From Butyrivibrio sp. LB2008 (lineage in GTDB: Bacteria; Bacillota; Clostridia; Lachnospirales; Lachnospiraceae): a DNA stretch of 64,000 nucleotides. Below, piece by piece: positions 50,877-60,760 of this stretch. Position 1 is the first letter of the stretch. The number at the start of each line of letters is the position of its first letter. The stretch is taken from NCBI RefSeq assembly GCF_000621565.1, contig NZ_JHXZ01000013.1, positions 62,001 to 126,000 on the forward strand, read 5' to 3'. Below the pieces are notes generated by a model, which saw only the letters and a list, made by a program, of their open reading frames with translations, was not told the origin of the DNA and ran no database searches. Position numbers and translations under genes: made by a program.

Positions 50877-50956
50877 CCTGTGTTTTCCTTTTAAACGCCG
50901 ATTGGGAGAGCCCGAAAGCTCTCCCTCTCATATATTGTCAGTGCTGTTTTTATAAA

Positions 50957-51967
50957 TTATTTTGCAGATGATGCTTCAGTTGCAGCTTCTGCAGCCTCTG
51001 AAGTAGCTGCTGTGCTTGCTTCCTCAGAATCCTCTGATGATGCTTCCGCAGCTGCGCCGTCTGAAACCTTTCCGCCTTCAACTACAAGTGTTTCCTCATA
51101 GTCTTTTCCATATGTCTCAATGAGAGTTGCCTCGTAATCTGCGTGGAAGAAATTCTCTTTGCCAAGGCTCTCGATCTCACTGTTGATCCACTCAAGAAGT
51201 GTGCTGTTGCCCTTAGATACTGCGGGAGCAATAGTATCCTGGCTTCCAAGTGAAGGAATACCTACAACATATCCCTTATTCTCGATCGCGTAAGCAATAA
51301 CCTCTGTGTTGTCATTTGCCCAAGCCACGCCTGTTCCGTTTTCAAAAGAAGTCTTTGCTGTTGCATATGTATCGAACTTCTGAAGCTTGATATCAGGATA
51401 ATTCTTCTCAAGATATGTCTCAGCTGTTGTTCCCGAGATAACAATAACCTGTTCATCAGCCTTAACCTCACTAAGATCCTTGATCACTTTACCCTCAGGT
51501 GAAACAACTCCAAGTGCCACATTCATATAAGGAAGTGCGAAATCAACCTTCTCAGCTCTCTCCTCAGTAACCGTGAAGTTTGCAAGAACTATATCAACCT
51601 TACCTGTTTCAAGATACTCAACTCTGCTTGCCGCCTCAGTTGATACAAAGTTGATCTTTACACCAAGATCCTCACCAAGCTTATTTGCAAAGTAAACATC
51701 ATATCCCTGATATTCACCGTTCTCATCAACATATCCAAATGGATTCTTATCAGAAAATACTCCGATATTGATCTCTCCACTCTCCTTGATCTCATCAAGT
51801 GTTCTATAAACCTTGCTATCACTCTGCTCCTGCGCCGCCGAAGCCTCACTTGTCTGCTCCGCAGCCCCTTCCTTCGCCGAAGCAGATCCGCATCCCGTAA
51901 GTGCAACAGCTCCAAGTGCAAGTGTCAGTGTTGTTGCCAAGATTCTTTTCAAACTATTCTTTTTCAT
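50957..51967 (-). CDS. Amino-acid-binding lipoprotein, probable cystine
   Basis: A 336-residue family-3 solute-binding lipoprotein. The signal has lipobox LTGC (Cys26). The binding domain has IGVFSDKNPFGYVDENGEYQ, GYDVYFANKLGEDLG and the FTVTEERAEKVDFALPYM block. After about residue 300 an Ala/Ser/Glu-rich tail of ~35 residues follows, which is unusual at the C-terminus and may be a disordered wall spacer. It is the first gene of the operon. Its promoter carries the Rrf2-type box also found before metY. Confidence 0.9.
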   Translation of the reverse strand: MKKNSLKRILATTLTLALGAVALTGCGSASAKEGAAEQTSEASAAQEQSDSKVYRTLDEIKESGEINIGVFSDKNPFGYVDENGEYQGYDVYFANKLGEDLGVKINFVSTEAASRVEYLETGKVDIVLANFTVTEERAEKVDFALPYMNVALGVVSPEGKVIKDLSEVKADEQVIVISGTTAETYLEKNYPDIKLQKFDTYATAKTSFENGTGVAWANDNTEVIAYAIENKGYVVGIPSLGSQDTIAPAVSKGNSTLLEWINSEIESLGKENFFHADYEATLIETYGKDYEETLVVEGGKVSDGAAAEASSEDSEEASTAATSEAAEAATEASSAK

Positions 51968-52056
51968 AATATTACTCTCCTCGTTTAATACATTTTCTTT
52001 CTAACTTAAATTCAACTGTTGATTTTTAACGGGTCCGTTTCGTAATCGATGAACAA

Positions 52057-52090
52057 ATATTACTTCTATTCGCCTATTAGGTCAATAGGT
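52057..52090 (-). promoter_or_regulatory. ABC operon promoter with Rrf2-type operator
   Basis: On the minus strand the -35 TTGACC (52085-52080), 17-bp spacer and -10 TAATAT (52062-52057) are excellent. The dyad CCTATT-N5-AATAGG (52073-52089) covers the -35, as at metY. The flank AATAGGTTTTA-GATA-CTAA is also shared. The rest of 51968-52275 shows a CCTTG/CAAGG hairpin near 52233-52248 before panB and nothing else clear. Confidence 0.75.
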
Positions 52091-52275
52091 TTTACGATAG
52101 CTAATCTTTATACCTCTTGATAGCTTGCACTTATCCCCTCCTAACTTCCGCCATTAGGCGCCCTTGTCGAAATTTAGGCTGGAATATAACGCAAAGGTCT
52201 GCTATAGTTACTTCGAAGCCCGAAACAATGAGACCTTGAACGATCAAGGCTTGTATGGAAAAGAGGTAGAAAAAA

Positions 52276-53139
52276 ATGAAAAGAACAGTAACGACGTTAC
52301 AACAACAAAAGTTGGAAGGCCGTAAGATTAGCATGCTCACATGCTACGACTACACAACCGCATGCCTTATGGAAGCGGCAGGCGTAGACACAGTGCTGAT
52401 CGGCGATTCTCTTGGAATGACCATGCTTGGGTATGATGACACCCTCCCTGTTACTATGGAGGACATGATCCACCACACCAGAGCTGTCTCAAGAGCACTC
52501 CACAACACCTTCCTCATAGCTGATATGCCTTTTTTGTCATATCAGACCTCAACCTATGATGCCGTCATGAATGCCGGCAGATTAATGAAAGAAGGCCACG
52601 CACAGGCTGTAAAGCTTGAAGGCGGCGCTAAGGTCTGCGAGCAGATCGAAGCCATCACCAAAGCGGACATTCCCGTGGTCGCACATCTCGGACTGACTCC
52701 TCAGTCGGTCAATGCCTTTGGCGGATTCAAAGTACAAGGCAAAAACAAAGCGCAGGCAAAACAGATTCTTGAAGATGCACTTGCAGTAGAGAGAGCCGGC
52801 GCATTCATGGTAGTTCTTGAATGTATTCCCGAAAAATTAGCAACACTCATAACTCAGCAGCTTTCAATTCCAACAATCGGAATCGGAGCAGGAAACGGAT
52901 GCGACGGACAGGTCCTCGTCTATCAGGACATGCTCGGAATGTTTGAAGGCATCAAGCCCAAATTCGTTAAACAGTTCGCTCAGATTGGAAAAGAAATGAA
53001 AGAAGCCTTCAGTGCTTATGACGAAGCTGTAAAAGCAGGTTCCTACCCTTCAAAGGAACACTCTTTTGCAATTGACGATGATGTCATAAATTCCATCATC
53101 CCGGATCTTCCGATTCAGGCAAAAGCACAGGCAATATAA
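52276..53139 (+). CDS. panB: 3-Methyl-2-oxobutanoate hydroxymethyltransferase
   Basis: A 287-residue enzyme for the first step of pantothenate synthesis: ketopantoate from alpha-ketoisovalerate and methylene-[43 protein letters not shown] (metal and substrate binding) and [10 protein letters not shown] are family signatures; [18 protein letters not shown] and [20 protein letters not shown] follow. Length is standard. GAGGTAGAAAAAA precedes the ATG. It is first in a compact panB-panC-panD operon. Confidence 0.96.
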   Translation: MKRTVTTLQQQKLEGRKISMLTCYDYTTACLMEAAGVDTVLIGDSLGMTMLGYDDTLPVTMEDMIHHTRAVSRALHNTFLIADMPFLSYQTSTYDAVMNAGRLMKEGHAQAVKLEGGAKVCEQIEAITKADIPVVAHLGLTPQSVNAFGGFKVQGKNKAQAKQILEDALAVERAGAFMVVLECIPEKLATLITQQLSIPTIGIGAGNGCDGQVLVYQDMLGMFEGIKPKFVKQFAQIGKEMKEAFSAYDEAVKAGSYPSKEHSFAIDDDVINSIIPDLPIQAKAQAI

Positions 53140-53184
53140 GGAAATACTTATCAGAAAACAATACATCATAGAGAGGGCAAACAA

Positions 53185-54036
53185 ATGATAATAGCCAGTA
53201 AAATAGATGAAGTAAAAGAACACGTAAGAGAATGGAAGAAAACCGGATACTCAATAGGACTTGTTCCTACAATGGGATATCTTCACGAGGGACACGCAAG
53301 TCTTATAAAAAGAGCCGTCAAAGAAAATGACAAAGTAATTGTCAGTGATTTTGTAAATCCCATACAGTTCGGCGCAAATGAGGATCTTGCAACATATCCG
53401 AGAGATTTTGTCACAGACTGTAAGATGTGCGATGAGCTCGGAACAGATCTTATCTTCCATCCCGATCCGGCAGAAATGTACAGCGACAACTTCTTCTCAC
53501 ATGTGGGAGTAGATACACTTTCCAAGGGACTTTGCGGCAAGAGCAGACCTACTCACTTTAACGGAGTCTGCACGGTAGTCACCAAACTTTTTAACATCGC
53601 CGAAGCTGACAGAGCCTATTTCGGAGAAAAAGATTATCAGCAGCTCGCAATCGTTCGCAAGATGGTTGCCGACCTCAACTACAACATCGAGATAATAGGA
53701 TGTCCCATCATAAGGGAAAAAGACGGCCTTGCAAAAAGCTCAAGAAACACCTATCTGAATCAGTCAGAAAGAAGCGCTGCCCTCATCCTTCATAAGGCAC
53801 TTACAAAAGGCGAAGAAATGGTCAGAAGCGGTGAAAAGAATGCAAAGAAGATAATCGGAACGATCAGAGAAATAATCGAATCAGAGCCTCTTGCCAAAAT
53901 CGATTACGTAGAACTTGTAGATTCAGAAAAGCTTCAGCCAGTAGAGACCATCAACGGTCCGGTTCTTACCGCACTTGCCGTATATATCGGAAAGACAAGA
54001 CTCATTGATAATTTCTTCGTTGACTCGGTCTGCTGA
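53185..54036 (+). CDS. panC: Pantothenate synthetase
   Basis: A 283-residue enzyme that joins pantoate and beta-alanine using ATP. GLVPTMGYLHEGHASLIKRA carries the HIGH-like nucleotide-binding motif. FVNPIQFGANEDLATYPRD binds pantoate, and GEKDYQQLAIVRKMV plus the KSSRNTYL segment are the KMSKS-like region. Length matches. It lies 45 bp after panB, with GAGAGGG before the ATG. Confidence 0.96.
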   Translation: MIIASKIDEVKEHVREWKKTGYSIGLVPTMGYLHEGHASLIKRAVKENDKVIVSDFVNPIQFGANEDLATYPRDFVTDCKMCDELGTDLIFHPDPAEMYSDNFFSHVGVDTLSKGLCGKSRPTHFNGVCTVVTKLFNIAEADRAYFGEKDYQQLAIVRKMVADLNYNIEIIGCPIIREKDGLAKSSRNTYLNQSERSAALILHKALTKGEEMVRSGEKNAKKIIGTIREIIESEPLAKIDYVELVDSEKLQPVETINGPVLTALAVYIGKTRLIDNFFVDSVC

Positions 54037-54068
54037 CGATCACAATAAATGAATAAGGATAAATGCTT

Positions 54069-54461
54069 ATGAATATAACCATGTTAAAAGGTAAGATTCA
54101 CCGCGCGACCATAACTCATGCCAAACTTGATTATATAGGAAGTATCACCATCGACAGTGAGCTTATGGAAGCTGCGGGGATTCTTGAATATGAACAGGTG
54201 CAGATTGTTGATGTACAGAACGGAAACCGATTCGAGACATATACCATAGCCGGAGATGCGGGAAGCGGAATGATCTGTTTAAACGGCGCCGCCGCAAGAC
54301 AGGTATGCATAGGTGACAATGTGATAATCATGTCCTACTGCACAATTGATGCAGGTGAAGCAAAGACGCATAAACCGACCGTGGTATTTGTGGATGAAGC
54401 CAATAAACCTGCACGCATCACAAGCTACGAGAAGCACGGGAAACTCGCAGATCTACAGTAG
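54069..54461 (+). CDS. panD: Aspartate 1-decarboxylase proenzyme
   Basis: A 130-residue pyruvoyl enzyme that makes beta-alanine from aspartate, supplying PanC. With the ATG at 54069 the self-cleavage site is Gly24-Ser25 (YIGSITID), exactly the E. coli numbering. The ATG at 54063 would shift it by two and sits too close to AAGGA. Other motifs are [14 protein letters not shown] and [22 protein letters not shown] (core [13 protein letters not shown]). The panBCD set means the organism can make pantothenate if alpha-ketoisovalerate is available. Confidence 0.95.
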   Translation: MNITMLKGKIHRATITHAKLDYIGSITIDSELMEAAGILEYEQVQIVDVQNGNRFETYTIAGDAGSGMICLNGAAARQVCIGDNVIIMSYCTIDAGEAKTHKPTVVFVDEANKPARITSYEKHGKLADLQ

Positions 54462-54482
54462 AGCCCGGCTCCGCCTAACAGA

Positions 54483-54518
54483 AAACATTTGATAGGATTT
54501 TCCTCTCAAATGAAAAAA
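54483..54518. repeat. Partial A/T palindrome of the GCGCATC repeat family
   Basis: ATTTGATAGG and CCTCTCAAAT resemble the A/T palindrome at the end of the repeats near 29.5, 32.0 and 32.3 kb, but the GC-rich head is absent. It sits between panD and the convergent ABC operon, next to a normal terminator. Confidence 0.5.
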
Positions 54519-54553
54519 GGGAGTTCACACTAACTATTAGCATGAACTCCCTT
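54513..54553. terminator. Terminator between panD and second ABC operon
   Basis: AAGGGAGTTCA (54517-54527) pairs with TGAACTCCCTT (54543-54553). On the minus strand T6 follows immediately. It ends the 54559-56776 operon and probably stops panBCD transcription as well. Confidence 0.85.
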
Positions 54554-54558
54554 GATTT

Positions 54559-55311
54559 TTAGTTGGCATCAGCATATTTTGCTGCAAACTCTGAAATTGT
54601 TCCGTCAGCGAGCATCTTGTCGATTGCCTCGTTGATAGTATTAAGAAGCTCTGTGTTTCCTTTCTTAACTGCGATAGCATATTCCTCTGACTCGAAAGCA
54701 TTGGAATCTTCAACGATAACAAGACCTTCGTTGTCACCAACAAAATCTTTTGCTGTAGCAGAGTCGATAACTACTACATCACACTTACCGTTTACAAGCT
54801 CAAGAATGCACTCTGTTCCCTTTTTAAATGCTTCATACTTGTATCCGAGATCCTGAACAACAGTCTCACCTGTATATCCCTGAACAACAGCGATTGCTTT
54901 ACCTTCCATATCAGCTGCAGTCTTGATATCAGAACCTTCCTTAACAACCATAACCTGTGTTGCTGTGTAGTAAGGTGTTGAGAAATCAACAGTCTTAGCT
55001 CTCTCTTCTGTAGCTGTCATACCTGCGATAGCTGCATCGATCTGACCATTCTGGATTGCCACAAGAAGTGAATCAAATTCCATGTTTGCAATCTCAACAT
55101 CTTTTCCTGAAATCTCACCGATCTTAGATGCAATAGCCATATCAATTCCGTCATAACCATCGATGACACCGTTTGTTGAGATGTACTCAAAAGGCGGAAA
55201 CTCTGCGTTTGTTCCGAATACGATCTTATCAGATGATGAAGATCCGCATCCTGTAAGAGATGCAATGCTCATTACCAAAGTAAGTGCAACAGACAGTATT
55301 TTCTTTTTCAT
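54559..55311 (-). CDS. Amino-acid-binding lipoprotein
   Basis: A 250-residue family-3 solute-binding lipoprotein. The lipobox is LTGC (Cys22). FGTNAEFPPFEYISTNGVID is the usual start of the mature domain, followed by GYDGIDMAIASKIG and GMTATEERAKTVDFSTPYY. The start is the second ATG (55311), because the first is only about 2 nt from GGGAG. It is the last gene of a permease-ATPase-binding-protein operon, a different order from the 48.8-52 kb system. No Rrf2-type box is upstream, so a different amino acid is likely. Confidence 0.9.
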   Translation of the reverse strand: MKKKILSVALTLVMSIASLTGCGSSSSDKIVFGTNAEFPPFEYISTNGVIDGYDGIDMAIASKIGEISGKDVEIANMEFDSLLVAIQNGQIDAAIAGMTATEERAKTVDFSTPYYTATQVMVVKEGSDIKTAADMEGKAIAVVQGYTGETVVQDLGYKYEAFKKGTECILELVNGKCDVVVIDSATAKDFVGDNEGLVIVEDSNAFESEEYAIAVKKGNTELLNTINEAIDKMLADGTISEFAAKYADAN

Positions 55312-55344
55312 ATTTTTCATATCTCCCTTTTTGCGCCGTTTTTA

Positions 55345-56076
55345 TTATAAGACCTTGCTCAAGAACAACTTTGCTCTCTCGCTGGTCGGATGGCTGAATA
55401 TCTGTTCCGGAGTTCCCTCTTCCATGATGATTCCCTCATCCATGAAAAGAACTCTGTTCGCAACTTCCCTTGCAAATCCCATCTCGTGAGTAACGATTAC
55501 CATAGTCATACCGGTATCCGCAAGTTTCTTCATAACATCGAGAACTTCTCCTACCATTTCAGGATCAAGTGCCGACGTGGGTTCATCAAAAAGCATTACT
55601 TCCGGTTCCATCGCAAGCGCTCTTGCTATAGCAACACGCTGCTTCTGTCCTCCGGAAAGCTGTATTGGATAATTGTCGGCTTTTTCCACAAGTCCGACTT
55701 TATCAAGAAGTTCAAGCGCCTTATTGCGCGCAGCTTCCTTGGTCATTTTTTTAAGTTTGACAGGTGCATAGGTAATATTATCTATGATAGTCATATGTGG
55801 AAAAAGATTGAAATGCTGAAATACCATTCCCATCTTCTGGCGGATCTTGTTGATATCCGTCGCAGGGTCATTTATCTTTTCACCGTCAAGGAAAACCTCT
55901 CCCTCGGAGATTTCCTCAAGCTGATTGAGACATCTTAAAAATGTGCTCTTTCCGGATCCCGAAGGGCCGATCACAACCACTACTTCTCCCTGTTTAATCG
56001 AAGTGGTGATGCCGTTTAAAACTTCCAAATCTTCAAATTTCTTTTTAAGGTTCTTTACTTCAATCATATCACTCAT
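55345..56076 (-). CDS. Amino-acid ABC transporter ATPase
   Basis: A 243-residue GlnQ-like ATPase. Walker [10 protein letters not shown], signature [15 protein letters not shown], Walker [16 protein letters not shown] and switch His in VTHEMGFA are all canonical. The ATG at 56076 has GAGGAGA upstream. It is transcribed between the permease and binding-protein genes. Confidence 0.93.
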   Translation of the reverse strand: MSDMIEVKNLKKKFEDLEVLNGITTSIKQGEVVVVIGPSGSGKSTFLRCLNQLEEISEGEVFLDGEKINDPATDINKIRQKMGMVFQHFNLFPHMTIIDNITYAPVKLKKMTKEAARNKALELLDKVGLVEKADNYPIQLSGGQKQRVAIARALAMEPEVMLFDEPTSALDPEMVGEVLDVMKKLADTGMTMVIVTHEMGFAREVANRVLFMDEGIIMEEGTPEQIFSHPTSERAKLFLSKVL

Positions 56077-56086
56077 GGCATTCTCC

Positions 56087-56776
56087 TCATCGTATGTCTG
56101 ACTTACGGAGAGTGTTCTCAACTCTCTTAAGTGCCATTGTCAGCAACTTGATCAGCACATAATAGATAATCGCTGTTCCGATCAAAGGCATAAATGCCAA
56201 AAATGTAGAACTCTTTATGAAATCACCGGCCTTCTGAATATCCATAAGACCTACATATCCAACGATAGCTGTTTCTTTTATAAGAACGATGAACTCATTG
56301 CAAAGTGCAGGGAAAATGTTCTTGATAGCCTGCGGGATTACGATTCCCATGAGAGTCTGTCTTGCATTAAGTCCAAGCGATCTTCCCGCCTCGGTCTGCC
56401 CCTTATCAATAGACTGGATACCAGCGCGGACAATCTCAGAAACATACGCACCGGAATTTATACCGAACGCGATTGCTGCGATGATCCATTTGGGCCAGCG
56501 AACACTTGCGAACACAACGAAATAAATAATCATCAGCTGTGTAACCGACGGTGTTCCTCTGATAACATCTGTGTATATCGTACCTATAACCTTAAGGATC
56601 TTATTCGATGACATGTTGCACATCGCGATCAAAAATCCAATGACAATACCGATAATAACGGCAACGAGCGATACCTTTATCGTCACGCCTATACCGTCGA
56701 TAAGCATCAGGTATCTGTTCTCTTCAATAAAACAACGGTTGAAATCCTCAACCAATTTTGCGAACCACTCATTCAT
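56087..56776 (-). CDS. Amino-acid ABC transporter permease
   Basis: A 229-residue His/Glu/Gln/Arg-type permease. [20 protein letters not shown] is the first conserved block, and [22 protein letters not shown] the EAA loop (core [16 protein letters not shown]). This is the only permease in its operon, so it probably works as a homodimer. It is the first gene of the operon. Confidence 0.92.
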   Translation of the reverse strand: MNEWFAKLVEDFNRCFIEENRYLMLIDGIGVTIKVSLVAVIIGIVIGFLIAMCNMSSNKILKVIGTIYTDVIRGTPSVTQLMIIYFVVFASVRWPKWIIAAIAFGINSGAYVSEIVRAGIQSIDKGQTEAGRSLGLNARQTLMGIVIPQAIKNIFPALCNEFIVLIKETAIVGYVGLMDIQKAGDFIKSSTFLAFMPLIGTAIIYYVLIKLLTMALKRVENTLRKSDIR

Positions 56777-56866
56777 ACTAAAAACTTCCTCAACTCATGT
56801 GGGTTATAATTGCTTATGCAAAAATACCACATAATTATGCATTTTTCAACAAGCTTCTGTAATGCT

Positions 56867-57685
56867 CTATCTGCTTGCTCCTCCGCCATCGGAACCGCCT
56901 CCGCCAAAGCCACCGTCGTAACCTCCTCCATAGTCGTTACGGTTATAATCTATAAAATCGCTAAAAAATTTTCCCATCTTACTTTTGCGTTTTCTCTGAT
57001 TAGGAAGGATAAGACGGCTCTTATTGCGTTCCATTTTTTCTGCATATTTAACACCCCAAACCATTCCAGCTATGAGTACCCCAAGAATTCCGAATACAAC
57101 GAACCCTACTATGCCATCGCCCGGTTCTTCTTCAGTTTGTTTCAGATTGTTTGCAGTCGTATATTCATTGCTGATACCATAGTAACTATAGAAAAATCCT
57201 ACAACCGCCTTTGTCGTTTCAAGTGCGGCTCTTGATGTACTGCTGTCTCTGTAAGGAACATAGTATGTATCAAGTATGTCCCCCGCCTTTTCGTCTGTGA
57301 GCTCATCATCTATGCCTCTTCCAACCTCAAGGCGCACATGATTTCCTTCTTTCTGCATCAGCAAAAGAATTCCGTTATTTGTTTCTTTTTTACCGACTCC
57401 CATCTCATTCATGAGCGTTGTCGCATATTCCTCGATAGACAGATTTGAATCTTCATAGGAAACAACCGCAACTTCAGCCGTAGTTTCTTTTTCCAAAGTT
57501 ACAAGTATTCTGTTGATCGTATCTTCCGTTTCGGCGTCTATCATATCTGCCTCATCATATACAAAAACTCCTTTTGTAGTCTGCGGAACATACACCTCAT
57601 CTTTGGGCATAAGGATTGAAACAACAGGTATTAGCACAGCCAACGCTATAACTATATATACTAATTTATTATTCTTCTTTTTCAT
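56867..57685 (-). CDS. TPM-domain (YgcG-like) membrane protein
   Basis: A 272-residue protein. It has an N-terminal membrane segment (LVYIVIALAVLIPVVSIL) and an extracytoplasmic TPM domain at about 40-170: VYDEADMIDAETEDTINRIL, NNGILLLMQKEGNHVRLEVG (core GILLL, RLEVGRG) and GIDDELTDEKAGDIL. A second membrane segment lies near 195-215. The tail ends GGGGSDGGGASR, the Gly/Ser tail common in this family. The function is uncertain; members are linked to envelope repair or phosphatase-like activity. It follows a CAT-like gene by 3 bp, so they form an operon. Confidence 0.88.
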   Translation of the reverse strand: MKKKNNKLVYIVIALAVLIPVVSILMPKDEVYVPQTTKGVFVYDEADMIDAETEDTINRILVTLEKETTAEVAVVSYEDSNLSIEEYATTLMNEMGVGKKETNNGILLLMQKEGNHVRLEVGRGIDDELTDEKAGDILDTYYVPYRDSSTSRAALETTKAVVGFFYSYYGISNEYTTANNLKQTEEEPGDGIVGFVVFGILGVLIAGMVWGVKYAEKMERNKSRLILPNQRKRKSKMGKFFSDFIDYNRNDYGGGYDGGFGGGGSDGGGASR

Positions 57686-57688
57686 CGT

Positions 57689-58366
57689 TTAGAACTCCAT
57701 CTTGGATAGTTCTGCATCGAGATTTGCATAAAATCTGGATATATGCAAACCATCGATAAGCGCATGGTTTACAAAAACAACGACTGGGATAGTCGTCTTC
57801 TCTTTTTCAACGACATTACCGTCTTCCAGTGCAAGATACTTCTCTGTCTTGTACTTGCCCCAGACAATATTCGGAACAGAGAATTTCGAATCAGGATATG
57901 GCATTGTTCCGCCGGTAAAATCCTGCCACGGAACACATGATGTGAACAGATGGCTTCGCGAATCTCCCTCTTCTTCAAGGTGCTCTGCATTAAGCGCTTT
58001 CTCCTGCTTTACCTTGGCTTCCGCAAGATATTCACTAAGAGGCTGATCGGTATTGACCATGCAATATCTGTATGTCTCGTCAGGAAGCGCCACTGTATAT
58101 GAAGGATTACAGTAAGAATATTCTATAATACCGTCTTCCTCTATTCTCTGCCTGAACTGCGGAACGCTGTTGGCTGCTCGGGCGATCGCATACTGAAAGC
58201 AGAGGAAAAAGGGATATCCCGCTTTTTTTAGCCTTTTTATCCAATCAGAAATATCAACCTGAACAGTCATAGTCACAAACGGGTATTCCATATTGCGAAA
58301 ATGATCGAAGTGATCTTTCCTTGGATATGTCGTCATGTCGATGTTCTTATACGTTGTCTTTTCCAT
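57689..58366 (-). CDS. CAT-fold acetyltransferase
   Basis: A 225-residue protein of the chloramphenicol acetyltransferase family. The family sequence HHxxxDG appears here as NHALIDGLH: the catalytic His and Asp-Gly are kept and only the preceding His is Asn. FTSCVPWQDFTG holds the conserved Ser and Pro-Trp. The length is normal. Chromosomal homologues in Firmicutes are often not resistance enzymes, and there is no mobile-element context, so I do not call it a resistance gene. It is upstream of and coupled to the TPM gene. Confidence 0.85.
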   Translation of the reverse strand: MEKTTYKNIDMTTYPRKDHFDHFRNMEYPFVTMTVQVDISDWIKRLKKAGYPFFLCFQYAIARAANSVPQFRQRIEEDGIIEYSYCNPSYTVALPDETYRYCMVNTDQPLSEYLAEAKVKQEKALNAEHLEEEGDSRSHLFTSCVPWQDFTGGTMPYPDSKFSVPNIVWGKYKTEKYLALEDGNVVEKEKTTIPVVVFVNHALIDGLHISRFYANLDAELSKMEF

Positions 58367-58379
58367 TTATCATTTCCCC

Positions 58380-59510
58380 TTAGTCTATAGGAGTAAAGTC
58401 TAGAAGTGTCGCAGCAAAATAGTTTTCACGGTATTTCTTATACTCTGCTTCGCCGCCGGTGAATTCAACATCATTGTCAAAACTGTTGGTCTCTCTGGTA
58501 AATCCAATATATGTAGCATTGCCATTTTCATCATATTCTTCATGAATACAGTCTTTCATCATAAGACCGTTCCCTTCAGGATTTACGAAATATACCTCGT
58601 ATGAATGGTGGTTGCATGCAAATATAGCGCCGTCTTGAACGGCAACAGGATAGGCCGTCCCCGCTGAAGATACGTTTCCAAGGTTCTTTACAACACCGTC
58701 GACTTCGCCATAGAGAGCCACATCTATTGCAAGATTTTTTCCCTTATCTTTATACACATTTTCAGCCAGAGCAAGAACATCCCCATTATAGCCTTTGAGC
58801 TGAATATATGCATATCCCTGCCCTTTCTTGAGGTATGAGATCACTTCATCGTAGCTCTCAAACTCAGTCTTTCCTGCAACCTCTTCAACAAAAGAGCTGA
58901 TATACATCTCAGGTTCCGGCGGCATTGCTTCTGCAACCGCCCGGATATCAAAACCTTCAAGATCACTTGCAACAGTAGAAAGACTGTATGCTATACCTAT
59001 CTCTATGTCATACCAGGTGCAAAGATCTGCACATTCATCACCGTTGTATCTGTAGAATTTCGCATCCATGTTGCCGCCGCCCCATGTTGCAAGCTTGCCT
59101 TCATCTTTAGAAGACCATTCATAGTTCATTCCGGATATATCCGCAAATTCAGATGCCCCGTACTGTGTTCTGGCTGTAAATTCTTTTCCGTCAAGTGTAA
59201 ATGTTGCCTGTATAAGCGGCGCTTCATCTCCCTTGCTTTCCATCATGCTCCATGTAACATTTTCCGCGCCTTCGGGAATTGTAAAAAGTCTTACGCTCCC
59301 ATTTTTAGCCTCTTCTTCCGTGATATCTCTCCATGGATTGGCAAGCTTCGTTTCTTCGGAATCCGAGCTCATTTCAGTATTGCCGGCTTCAGCGTCATTT
59401 GCATCAGTTGTCTCAGATGAAGCCTCTGCGCTTTGCTCTGCATTGGCACCGCCACATCCTGTAAGCATGAGCATTCCGGCCATAATCAAATAAACAATCT
59501 TCTTTTTCAT
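58380..59510 (-). CDS. Lipoprotein of unknown function
   Basis: A 376-residue lipoprotein: MKKKIVYLIMAGMLMLTGCG, lipid Cys19, then a Glu/Ser/Ala/Thr/Asp-rich linker to about residue 58. The globular part contains NPWRDITEEEAKNGSVRLFT and later VSSAGTAYPVAVQDGAIFAC and NHHSYEVYFVNPEGNG. I do not recognise a defined domain. It is followed by the CAT-like gene (13-bp gap) and preceded by another lipoprotein gene (22 bp), so three to four genes may be cotranscribed. Confidence 0.8.
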   Translation of the reverse strand: MKKKIVYLIMAGMLMLTGCGGANAEQSAEASSETTDANDAEAGNTEMSSDSEETKLANPWRDITEEEAKNGSVRLFTIPEGAENVTWSMMESKGDEAPLIQATFTLDGKEFTARTQYGASEFADISGMNYEWSSKDEGKLATWGGGNMDAKFYRYNGDECADLCTWYDIEIGIAYSLSTVASDLEGFDIRAVAEAMPPEPEMYISSFVEEVAGKTEFESYDEVISYLKKGQGYAYIQLKGYNGDVLALAENVYKDKGKNLAIDVALYGEVDGVVKNLGNVSSAGTAYPVAVQDGAIFACNHHSYEVYFVNPEGNGLMMKDCIHEEYDENGNATYIGFTRETNSFDNDVEFTGGEAEYKKYRENYFAATLLDFTPID

Positions 59511-59531
59511 CTCTTTTCTCCCTTAAATCAA

Positions 59532-60563
59532 TTAAAAAATGTTAGCTTCAAAAATTCCGCCACAGTCAGATTTCTGCCACGGCTTTTCCCCTTCGCCGCC
59601 CTCATACATAAATGACTGTGTTTTCTCATTATATGTAGCATTTCTAAAAGATATATCTACCGATCCGTTTTCGTTGTCGGTTCTCTGATAATAATTTATG
59701 TTGATAACCCCGTTATCTCTTCTGTAAATATGCCCGAGTTGAAAACCTGCTGCCTTTATCTCACCCGCAATGTCGAAGCCGCATGCAGAATTAAGTTCTT
59801 CCTCTGTAAGCTCTTTGGACGCATATTCCTTGAAATCAGATGTGTCTTTATCATAGTAAAAGAAATATTCTTTCCACGTATGGCCTGTATAAAGCCCTTT
59901 CTCAAGTCCTGGGCCATAATCAAGCACCACGTCCGGATTATCCGCATCCTCTGCCGATTCAAATTCAAGAGACATATCATAATTATCTACATTAATGCAG
60001 TAATCACCTGTATCCTCCGACTTATAAAAGCCGCCGATTCCTGAAATAGCTGACGACTTGCAATCTCCGCCGGCTATATAGAAGACATCCGTCACACTGC
60101 TTGACATGAAGGCTCTCTCTATCAGAATAAAATTCTTATTCTCTGTAGGAAGAACGTTTATAGCTTTGCCGTCATGAGCAACAAATGAAAACTCTTCCTC
60201 TACCTTCTCGCATACTTTGTCGGAAGCAAACCACACTTCGCCCTCGCAGGTTCCCATTTCCTTGTCCACTTCCTTGCCAATATATACGAAGGCATCCATC
60301 GATCCGTCTCCGTCAAAATCATCAACCAGAGATTCTCTTGCAAGTTCAGGAGCGACTGCGGCTGTATCAATGATCTTTTGTACAAGTGCCTCTCCCGTTG
60401 AAGCTGTCGTACTTGCTTCAGTTCCTGCCTCAACTGCCTGACTCGATACTTCCGCCACCGCAGTATCCTGTGTATTCCCCTCATCCTGCGTCGTTTCTTT
60501 TGCACCGCACGCTGTCAGCATCAGCGCCGCCAAAAGTGTCCAAACCAATTTTTTCTCTCTCAA
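59532..60563 (-). CDS. Lipoprotein of unknown function
   Basis: A 343-residue lipoprotein with lipobox LTAC (Cys19) and a Thr/Glu/Ala/Ser-rich linker to about 60. It then has a domain with LVDDFDGDGSMDAFVYIGK. The DFDGDGSMD stretch is a FG-GAP/EF-hand-like Asp-rich turn that could bind Ca2+. The rest is unassigned. It shares with its neighbour the signal-plus-low-complexity-linker layout, but not evident sequence. It is the probable first gene of the unit reading to 56867. Confidence 0.8.
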   Translation of the reverse strand: MREKKLVWTLLAALMLTACGAKETTQDEGNTQDTAVAEVSSQAVEAGTEASTTASTGEALVQKIIDTAAVAPELARESLVDDFDGDGSMDAFVYIGKEVDKEMGTCEGEVWFASDKVCEKVEEEFSFVAHDGKAINVLPTENKNFILIERAFMSSSVTDVFYIAGGDCKSSAISGIGGFYKSEDTGDYCINVDNYDMSLEFESAEDADNPDVVLDYGPGLEKGLYTGHTWKEYFFYYDKDTSDFKEYASKELTEEELNSACGFDIAGEIKAAGFQLGHIYRRDNGVININYYQRTDNENGSVDISFRNATYNEKTQSFMYEGGEGEKPWQKSDCGGIFEANIF

Positions 60564-60686
60564 ATCATTACTCCATTTCTTAAAAACAACGGTTTTATAA
60601 GCTTTACTAGACTCGACAAAACCTCGTCAAGTGACCTTGTATGGTTCGCACTAAGCTCGATAATACCTCGCTAAGTGCTCTACACA

Positions 60687-60721
60687 CAAAAAGTACATGG
60701 AAGCCTTTTCTCCCATGTACT
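60687..60721 (-). terminator. Terminator downstream of pseudogene fragment
   Basis: AGTACATGG (60692-60700) pairs with CCATGTACT (60713-60721). On the minus strand T5 follows. It lies 40 bp past the pseudogene fragment and 124 bp upstream of the lipoprotein gene start, so it may be the old terminator of the decayed gene. The region 60564-60686 holds only weak repeats. Confidence 0.7.
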
Positions 60722-60760
60722 ATATTATAACATTACTTATTATTTGTGACTTCTTATACA

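Noticed and set aside
57689..58366. Chloramphenicol resistance gene
   Set aside because: It belongs to the CAT fold family, but chromosomal context, coupling to a TPM gene and lack of mobile elements do not support an acquired resistance function.
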